From Micromonospora sp. AMSO31t (GTDB taxonomy: Bacteria > Actinomycetota > Actinomycetes > Mycobacteriales > Micromonosporaceae), in assembly GCF_008868175.1 (NCBI RefSeq), contig NZ_WBKT01000007.1:1-64000 (forward strand): a DNA stretch of 64,000 nucleotides. The letters run 5' to 3'. This document shows, one piece after another, positions 35,608 through 44,955 of this stretch. The notes under the pieces were generated by a model that was not told the origin of the DNA, made no database searches, and saw only the letters and a program-made list of their open reading frames with translations. The position numbers and the translations under genes were made by a program. How positions within the stretch are numbered: the stretch's first letter is position 1; the number at the start of each line of letters is the position of its first letter.

Positions 35608-36379
35608 ACACCACAGGTGCCAAGTCCCGGCTCCGCGCCCTGCAACGCCGGCTCCTCGCCGAGGTCCTCGGCCGCATCCCCGTCCACCTCGCCGCCCACG
35701 GCTTCGTACCCGGCCGCTCCGCACACACCTTCGCCGCCGCTCACGCCGCACAGCCGGTCGTCGTCCGGATCGACCCGCTCGGCTTCTTCACCCACATCCC
35801 CGCCACCCGGGTCCACGGACTGTTCCGCACCGCCGGATACCCCGAACCCGTCGCCCACACCCTCACCGGACTCTGCACCACCCGCACCCCACACCCCGTC
35901 CTCCGCCGCGCACCCACCGGCCTACCCCACCGGGCGACACGGCTCGCCGCGCTGGGCACCGGCCACCTGCCCCAAGGCGCGCCCACCTCCCCGGCACTGG
36001 CCAACCTGTGCGCCTACCGACTCGACCGACGCCTCACGGGCCTCGCCGACGCCTTCGAGACCACCTACACCCGCTACGCCGACGACCTCGCCTTCTCCGG
36101 CAACCTCACCACCCGCCGCATCCACACCCGATCGCCGCCGTCACCGACATCGCCCGCGAAGAGGGCTTCCGAGTCCACCCAGCCAAGACCCGCGTCCGTG
36201 GGCGCGCCGACCGGCAACTCTTCGCCGGACTCGTCGTCAACCACCACCCCGCCACACCACGCGACGAATACGACCAGCTCCGCGCCATCCTCCACAACGC
36301 CGCCCGCACCGGCCTCGCCGCCCAGCACCGGACCGACCACCCCGACTTCGCTCCATACCTCATCGGACGAGTTCTCTGA
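35608..36379 (+). pseudogene. Retron-like reverse transcriptase, truncated and frameshifted
   Basis: The first frame reads SRLRALQRRLLAEVLGRIPVHLAAHGFVPGRSAHTFAAAH (RT motifs 1-2), VVVRIDPLGFFTHIPATRV (motif 3, first Asp), LPQGAPTSPALANLCAYRLD (motif 4) and YTRYADDLAFSGN (motif 5, the YADD catalytic pair). A one-base deletion near 36131 shifts to IAAVTDIAREEGFRVHPAKTRV (motif 6) and DRQLFAGLVVNHHPATPRDEYDQLRAILHNA (motif 7/thumb). The motif set is that of retron-type bacterial RTs. The N-terminal ~100 residues are not recognisable. The catalytic core is otherwise conserved, so the loss looks recent. Confidence 0.8.
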
Positions 36380-36469
36380 GTCGGCCATCACCACCCGGCA
36401 CGCGCAGCCAAACTCGCCACGCTGCTGGCCCAAGCTCTTGCGGCACCGTAGACTAACGCGGCGCGGCAG

Positions 36470-36654
36470 CTTTGCCGGATCGCGGCAGGGACACGTGGGC
36501 CGACCGAAGCGTGGCCTGAGCAGGACTTACACATGTTCTGCCGATCTTCGGCAAGCGAGCACAGCAACGCGCCTGTGCGACCCGCTAACATAAAGGCAAA
36601 TAGGAACCTGCAGGCAGTGGGCCTCTGGGTACAGATAGAGCGTCGTCTTAGGAA
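36470..36654. repeat. Direct repeat R2 flanking the RT segment, right copy
   Basis: Partner of R1 at 33795. It runs straight into the tRNA anticodon-loop core CTTAGGAA at 36647-36654 and then into the tRNA 5' half. Confidence 0.75.
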
Positions 36655-36791
36655 ACCGATGCTCTATCCCCTGAGCTACGAGGGCGCGAGGGCCTAGTCT
36701 AGCGACCTGGGGGTTCACCTGGGGTGGCAGGGAGTGGCCCACGTTCACCCACGTTCCCACGACCGCCGTTCACGCAGCCCAGGAGCACACA
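36648..36791 (-). repeat. tRNA-Arg(CCT) 5'-half copy with 5' flank (attachment-site scar C)
   Basis: 36648-36685 equals the 5' half of the intact tRNA from the anticodon loop outward. Homology continues through the 5' flank to about 36791 (CTAGTCTAGCGACCTGGGGG and beyond) with scattered changes. It cannot fold as a tRNA. It is the far boundary of the 20 kb island that starts at 16620. Confidence 0.8.
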
Positions 36792-36850
36792 CCGAGCACA
36801 CGAACCCCGGTTTGCGACCGGCGGTCGGGGTCACGTCCGCGCTGGTGGTG

Positions 36851-38187
36851 TAGGAGACGGCCATCGCGGATCCGGTTTGATGTTAGGCGGCGATCGGGGC
36901 TGGGTCGGGCTGCTCGATGTCGTGTTGGCTGGTGTCGATCGTCATCAGGCGGGCTTTGGCGAGGAGTTCCAAGCCCATGTAGCGGCGTCCTTCGGTCCAT
37001 TCGTCGGTCTGTTCGGCTAGGACCGCGCCGACGAGGCGGATGATCGCCGCCCGGTTGGGAAAGATCCCGACGACGTCGGTGCGGCGGCGGATTTCCTTGT
37101 TCAGCCGCTCTTGCGGGTTGTTCGACCAGATCTGGCGCCAGATCTCACGCGGGAAAGCGGTGAACGCGAGCAGGTCGTCTCGGGCGGTGTCGAGGTGCTC
37201 GGCCGCGGCCGGGAACTTCGCCTCGATCGTGGCCACGACGCGGTCGAACTGGGCTCGGACAGCGTCGGCGTCGGGCTGGTCGAAGATCGTGCGCACCAGG
37301 GTGGCGATCCACGGCTGCGCCGACTTCGGCACCTTCGTCAGCAGATTCCGCAGGTAATGGGTCCGGCAGCGCTGCCACGATGCTCCCGGCAGCGCCGCCC
37401 CTATCGCGGCGACGAGCCCGGCGTGGGCGTCGGAGATGACAAGCCGGACCCCGGACAGGCCGCGGGCGGTCAGGCTGCGCAGGAACGCCAGCCAGCCGGC
37501 GCCGTCCTCGTCGGAGGCGACGTCGAGGCCCAACACTTCGCGTCCTCCGTCGGCGTTGACGCCGACGGCGATCAGGGCGTGGACGTTGACGGTTCGGCCA
37601 TGTTCGCGGACCTTCATCGTCAGCGCGTCCATCCACACGAACGTGTAATGCCCTGAGTCCAGAGGCCGGTTGCGGAACGCCTCGACCTGGGCGTCCAGAT
37701 GGGCGGACATCTCCGAGACCTGCGACTTCGACAACTGCCGGATCCCGAGCTGCTCGACCAGCTTCTCCACCCGCCGCGTGGACACCCCCAGCAGATACGA
37801 CGTCGCCACGACCGACACCAAGGCCTGCTCCGCCCGCCGGCGATGCGTCAGCAGCCAGTCCGGGAAATAGGAGCCCTGACGCAGCTTTCGGGATAGCCAG
37901 GTCGATCGTGCCGGTGCGGGTGTCCCACTCCCGACGCCGGTAGCCGTTGCGCGAGTTCACCCGCTCGTCGCTGCGCTGCCCATAGGCGGCACCGCAGATG
38001 GCGTCCGCTTCGGCGGACATCAACGCCTGCGCGAACGTCTTCACCATCGCCTGCAACACGTCCGGCGACGCGCCCTCGATCTGCTCGCGCAGCAGCTCAA
38101 CAGGGTTCACACTCTCAGATGCGGGCATCGCGTTCCTCTCCTTCATGACTTGGTCGTCTCGAAGGATCACGCGATGGCCGTCTCCTA
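36851..38187. mobile_element. IS256-family insertion sequence
   Basis: Terminal inverted repeats TAGGAGACGGCCATCGCG at 36851-36868 and its complement at the right end (to 38187) match over about 23 bases with one gap. Length about 1.34 kb, normal for IS256. I see no target duplication, so one flank may have been lost. It lies just outside att scar C. Confidence 0.82.
36883..38128 (-). pseudogene. IS256-family transposase, frameshifted
   Basis: The N-terminal ~85 residues (NPVELLREQIEGASPDVLQAM; AAYGQRSDERVNSRNGYRRREWDTRTG) are in one frame from ATG 38128. An extra A in the IPKA/IPKL codon region near 37890 shifts the frame. The remainder is an uninterrupted 312-codon frame with all DDE residues: WMDALTMKV, VISDAHAGL and NPQERLNKEI. 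A single indel inactivates an otherwise complete enzyme unless slippage at the AAA run rescues it. Confidence 0.85.
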
Positions 38188-38727
38188 TCTACGCAACACG
38201 CCCATCACGGGCAAGTCGTACACCACTCCCGTGGACGCAACCGAGTCTGTGCGGGCGCGGGCCGCTGGGTGGTGTCGGGGATGGCGACCGCGCACCGGCG
38301 CCGGCAGGCGCCGCAGCAGTGCCGAGCGGCCAGGTTCGGCGGCGCGGCGAGCGGTCCCGGGCACGTCGTGGCCGCCACCGGTTCCGACCGTATTGGGACG
38401 GTTTTGGGGCGTCTCGCGCAGCGGCGCCCGGGCCGCATCCGATGGTCGCCGGCCCGGCTGCATCGGATCGTCCCGCAACCGTTTCCGCCTTCGACGGGGC
38501 CATCCCGATTGCCTCGTGCGCCTCACCGTGCGGTGTCGGCCTGTAGGTGGGCCGCTCATCGGTGGCGTCTTCCGATCGTCGGCACGGGGGGCGCGTCGTA
38601 TTGCCGTGAAAATTCGGCCGGTGGTCGTAGCGGTCGCGTGAAAGTCGTCGGCGGTGGCTGGCTGGCGGGGCTGACATGGACGTCACGGCGGGTCCGAGGC
38701 GCGGGCCCTGGCTGTTGTCGGAGGCGT
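38188..38727. other. Unassigned stretch between the IS256 element and the kdp-side genes
   Basis: 540 bases. Many GC-rich overlapping frames, none with recognisable motifs or good ribosome sites. Nothing assignable. Confidence 0.3.
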
Positions 38728-39201
38728 GTGGTGAGTGTCGATCGAGGTCCTGGGCGTGTTGTCTACGGTGAGCCGACGCCGGTGGGCATCAAGGTGGCTG
38801 CCGGTGCGGTGGTGGTCACCGGCGCCGCGCTGGTGGCGGCGGCGGTGTTCGGGGCTGCGGAGCTGCCCGCACGGGTGCTTGTCATCGCCGCGGTGGTCGG
38901 GTTGTACGCCGCTCGGGTGGGGGACCTGCGGGCGGTGGTGGCGGTGACGGCCCTGGCGGTGGCGGTCTTCGTGGGGTTCCTCGCCAACCGGTTCGGCGAG
39001 TTGACCGGCGGCGACGGGTGGTCGTATGCGCCGCTGATCCTGTTCGCCGCGGCTCTCGGCGCCGGCTACCGGCGCATGGCGATGTCCGCCGAGGACCGTG
39101 CCGGGCAGCGGCCCGCGCCGACGCCCCGACGCTGCCCTTGGGAGACGAACACGGTGGCGAGTCCGCCCGGCAGCAGGCCCGGTGGGCCGGATGGGCGCTG
39201 A
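38728..39201 (+). CDS. Small multi-helix membrane protein
   Basis: 157 residues. About four TM segments (VAAGAVVVTGAALVAAAVFG, ARVLVIAAVVGLYAARVG, RAVVAVTALAVAVFVGFLA, SYAPLILFAAALGAGYRR) followed by a hydrophilic tail. The pattern resembles the DUF4118-like membrane module of KdpD-type sensors, but without motifs to prove it. GTG 38728 has GGAG upstream. It overlaps the next gene by 11 bases and is near kdp, so a K+-related role is possible. Confidence 0.55.
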   Translation: MVSVDRGPGRVVYGEPTPVGIKVAAGAVVVTGAALVAAAVFGAAELPARVLVIAAVVGLYAARVGDLRAVVAVTALAVAVFVGFLANRFGELTGGDGWSYAPLILFAAALGAGYRRMAMSAEDRAGQRPAPTPRRCPWETNTVASPPGSRPGGPDGR

Positions 39202-39757
39202 CGTCGTGCCAGCCGCGCGCGCCGGGGAGGCTTCGACGGCGGGGTTGTCGATTGCGGTGGAGTTGGTGACGGGGCGCGGCCGGGACTGGTGGCCGCGGCC
39301 CGGTCGGGTTTTCGCGGCCAGCCCGGTGCACACGTTCGCGGAGTTCGCCGAGGCGGTCGATGTCGCCTTCGGCCGCTGGGACCTGGGTCACCTGCGGATG
39401 TTCGTCCTGCCCGGCGGGGTGCAGGTGAGCTGGTCGGCCTGGCGGGCGGGTCCCGCCTTCCCGGGCACCCGCGACGGCCGGTCCTGCCGGCTGGCGCTGC
39501 TGCGCCCGGGGATGTCGTTCGCCTACGTGTTCGACCTCGGTGAGGACTGGACGCATCTGTGCACCGTCACCCGTGCCGCCGACACCCCTCCCGCGCCGCC
39601 GCGCGCTCCGCGCCCCGTCGGCGGCTGGGGAAACCTGCCCGACCAGTACGGCCGGACCATGCCGGGTGAGCCGCCCGAGGCATGCCCCGGCCGCGGCTCG
39701 ACGGCCATGTTGAGGGACCTGCCGCCGCTGCTGCCGTCGTGGGGCCGGCCCGCCTGA
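39191..39757 (+). CDS. pRiA4b ORF-3-like domain protein
   Basis: 188 residues with the plasmid pRiA4b ORF-3 (IS1096 TnpR-like) pattern: an N-terminal strand (IAVELVTG), HTFAEFAEAVDVAFGRWDLGHLRMFVLP, and the signature FAYVFDLGEDWTHLCTV. The function of this domain family is unknown. ATG 39191 lies inside the preceding membrane gene. Confidence 0.7.
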   Translation: MGADVVPAARAGEASTAGLSIAVELVTGRGRDWWPRPGRVFAASPVHTFAEFAEAVDVAFGRWDLGHLRMFVLPGGVQVSWSAWRAGPAFPGTRDGRSCRLALLRPGMSFAYVFDLGEDWTHLCTVTRAADTPPAPPRAPRPVGGWGNLPDQYGRTMPGEPPEACPGRGSTAMLRDLPPLLPSWGRPA

Positions 39758-39810
39758 TCCTCGCCCCCGAGGGTGGCCCGGGCCACCCGATCGTGGGACG
39801 GCGTGAAGAA

Positions 39811-39869
39811 GGCGTTAAAAAGCGCCGGTTCGCCGTGATGGTCGCGTTATAGCCCCTGTCGTAGAGGGG
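39811..39869 (+). promoter_or_regulatory. Probable kdp promoter region
   Basis: GGCGTTAAAAAGCGCC at 39811-39826 is an AT-centred dyad and a candidate KdpE site. TTATAG at 39847-39852 could be a -10. CCCCT-gtcgtag-AGGGG at 39853-39869 would form a small hairpin early in the leader. Located by eye; KdpE sites in actinomycetes vary. Confidence 0.4.
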
Positions 39870-39943
39870 CGGGTGGCGTTGTGATTGCCCGGCGCGGCCG
39901 ATCGGCGGCCGCGACGAACGAGTCCGGTACATGAGGAGTCAGC

Positions 39944-40027
39944 GTGTCTGACGTGGTGTTCGTGGTGTTGACGGTGGCGCTGTTCGCAGTGCTCGCCCTC
40001 GTGGTGAGGGGTGTGGAGAAGCTGTGA
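39944..40027 (+). CDS. 27-residue single-pass membrane peptide upstream of kdpF
   Basis: GTG 39944 encodes [20 protein letters not shown] plus RGVEKL. This is one TM helix with a charged C-terminal end. GAGGAG lies 7 bases upstream, and its stop overlaps the kdpF start as GTGA. The translational coupling argues that it is a real gene. It resembles KdpF in size and topology but is a different sequence, so it may be a second small Kdp subunit. Confidence 0.6.
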   Translation: MSDVVFVVLTVALFAVLALVVRGVEKL

Positions 40028-40113
40028 GCGCCGTCAACGCGATCGGTCTGGTGCTGGCGATCGGCCTGGCCGTGTTCCTGGTGGTCGCCCTGCTGTTCCC
40101 GGAGCGCTTCTGA
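40024..40113 (+). CDS. kdpF: Kdp K+-ATPase small subunit KdpF
   Basis: 29 residues: a hydrophobic helix ([20 protein letters not shown]) ending in the family signature FPERF. KdpF is a lipid-like subunit that stabilises KdpABC. It starts in the stop of the upstream peptide gene (GTGA), and its stop overlaps the kdpA ATG (TGATG). Confidence 0.85.
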   Translation: MSAVNAIGLVLAIGLAVFLVVALLFPERF

Positions 40114-41764
40114 TGACCGTGACGACAGCCGGTGTGCTGTTCATCCTCTCCCTCGTGGCGGCGCTGGTCGCCGTGCACAAGCCGTTCGGTGACTACATGT
40201 ACCGGGTGGTCTCCGGCACCGGGCACTCCCGCGTCGAGCGGGGGATCTACCGGCTTGTCGGGGTGAACCCCGCCGCCGAGCAGACCTGGGGCGTGTACGC
40301 CCGCAGCCTGCTGGCCTTCTCAGCGGTGTCGGTCCTGTTCCTGTACGCGTTCATGCGGCTGCAGAACCACCTGTGGCTGTCGCTGGGCTTCGATCCGGTG
40401 ATGACCCATGGCGCGTGGAACACCGCGGTGTCGTTCGTGACCAACACGAACTGGCAGTGGTACTCGGGTGAGTCGACGATGGGCCATCTGGTGCAGATGG
40501 CCGGCCTGGCGGTGCAGAATTTCTTGTCCGCCGCGGTCGGCATCGCCGTGGCGGTCGCTCTGGTGCGTGGGTTCGCCCGCAGCCGGACCGGGGAGCTGGG
40601 CAACTTCTGGGTCGATCTGACCCGGATCACCCTGCGGATCCTGCTGCCGATCTGTGTGCTCGCCGCGATCGTGCTGATGATCGGTGGCGCGGTGCAGAAC
40701 CTGTCCGGCGGCACCGACGTGAGCACCCTGACCGGTGGCGGCCAGCACCTCACCGGCGGCCCGGTGGCCAGCCAGGAGGCGATCAAGGACCTCGGCACGA
40801 ACGGTGGCGGCTTCTACAACGTCAACAGCGCCCACCCGTTCGAGAACCCGACGTCGTGGACGAACTGGTTGGAGATCTTCCTGCTGCTGATGATCCCGTT
40901 CAGTCTGCCCCGGGTCTTCGGTCGGATGGTCGGCCAGAACCGCCAGGGCTACGCGATCGCCGCGGTCATGGCGATCCTCGCCCTGGCCAGCATCACGCTG
41001 ACCAACGTCTTCGAGCTGGCCGGCAACGGGACCGTGCCGCAGGCGGTCGGCGCGGCGCTGGAGGGCAAGGACGTCCGGTTCGACGTGTCGAACTCGGCCA
41101 CCTTCGCCGCGGCCACCACGCTCACCTCGACCGGCGCCGTCAACTCGTTCCACGACTCGTACACCGCGCTCGGTGGCGGGATGCTGCTGGTCAACATGAT
41201 GCTCGGCGAGGTCGCCCCCGGCGGTGTCGGCGCCGGCCTGTACGGCCTGCTGATCCTGGCCGTGATCACCGTGTTCGTCGCCGGCCTGATGGTGGGCCGG
41301 ACCCCGGAATATCTGGGTAAGAAGATCAGCTCGCGGGAGATCAAGCTGGCCTCGCTGTACTTCCTGATCACCCCGGCCCTGGTGCTGGCCGGCACGGCCG
41401 CGGCGTTCGCCACCGGCAACAACTCCACGGCGTTGAACGTCGGCCCGCACGGCCTGTCCGAGGTGCTGTACGCGTTCACCTCGGCGAGCAACAACAACGG
41501 CTCGGCATTCGCCGGCATCACCGTCAACACCCCGTGGTGGAACACCGCCCTGGGGCTGTGCATGCTGCTCGGCCGGTTCCTGCCGATTGTTTTCGCGCTC
41601 GCCCTGGCAGGTTCCCTGGCGCGCCAGAAACCCACCCCCGCCTCCGAGGGCACCCTGCCGACCCACCGACCGCTGTTCGTGGGGATGGTCGTCGGCGTCA
41701 CGGTGGTCCTCGTGGCGCTGACCTTCCTTCCCGCGCTCGCGCTCGGCCCTCTCGCTGAGGGGCT

Positions 41765-41768
<4 letters not shown>
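40113..41768 (+). CDS. kdpA: K+-transporting ATPase subunit KdpA
   Basis: 551 residues, channel-like subunit of the KdpFABC high-affinity K+ uptake complex. About ten TM helices. P-loop/selectivity-filter regions of the SKT superfamily are visible ([47 protein letters not shown]). ATG 40113 overlaps the kdpF stop. The stop overlaps the kdpB start by 4 bases. Confidence 0.95.
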
Positions 41769-43977
<2,209 letters not shown>

Positions 43978-43978
<1 letters not shown>

Positions 43979-44859
43979 TGCGTCTACCCACCTGGCTCGC
44001 CCAACACCTGGCCGCGCTGCGCGCGCTGCTCGTGTTCACCGTCCTGCTCGGCCTCGCCTACCCGCTCGCCATGGTCGCCGTCGGCCGGGTCCCCGGCCTC
44101 GACGGCAAGGCCGACGGCTCTCTGGTATCGGTCGACGGCCGCACGGTCGGCAGCAGCCTGATCGGGCAGTCGTTCACCGACGCCGACGGCAACCCTGTCC
44201 CCCGCTACTTCCAGTCCCGGCCGTCCGCGGCCGGCGACGGCTACGACCCCACCTCCACCTCGGCCAGCAACCTCGGCCCGGAGGACATCGTCGACACCAA
44301 CGCCACCAACCCCGACGACTCGACGCAGAGCCTGCTCACCCAGGTCTGCTCCCGCAGCAAGGCGGTCGGGGAACTCGACGGCGTCGACGGGCGGCGGCCC
44401 TACTGCACCCCCGACGGGGTCGGCGCCGTGCTCGCCGTGTTCCACCGCGACGGCCTCACCGGCCCGGTCACCCGAGTGGTCAGCGTCAACCAGACCGCCC
44501 CCGCCGCCCCCTTCGTGAGCAGTTACCAGGGGGTGCCGGTCGAGCCGGCCCAGCCCGGCCACGACTACCGCGCCGAGGGCGGGCTCATCACCCCGATCCG
44601 CGGCGACGCCCCCGCCATCCCGGCGGTGCCCGCCGACGCGGTCACCGCCAGCGCCAGCGGCCTCGACCCGCACATCAGCCCCGCATACGCGGCAATCCAG
44701 GTCAACCGGGTCGCCCGCGAGCGCGGCGCGGACCCGGCGGCAATCCGCCGCCTGGTGTCCGAGCACACGACCGGCCGGGCCCTCGGCTTCATGGGCGCGC
44801 CCGCGGTCAACGTGCTCGAACTCAACCTCGCGCTCGACCAGGAGTTCCCCGCCCGCTGA
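43978..44859 (+). CDS. kdpC: K+-transporting ATPase subunit KdpC
   Basis: 293 residues from ATG 43978 (GTG 43975 is also possible). It has one N-terminal TM (LRALLVFTVLLGLAYPLAMVAVG). The canonical KdpC core is GSSLIGQSF...RYFQSRPSAAGDGYDP and, at the C-terminus, ASASGLDPHISPAYAAIQVNRVARERG and LGFMGAPAVNVLELNLAL. Between them is an insertion of about 100 residues (roughly 95-205) with two Cys, absent from E. coli KdpC (about 190 residues). It overlaps the kdpB stop. Confidence 0.93.
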
Positions 44860-44955
44860 CCGGACGATCGTGGGCGGGGTCACCACCTGCTGGCCCCGCC
44901 CGCGTCGCTCGACCGTCCGATGACCTGTGACCCCCCGATCAGGGAGGATTGTTTC

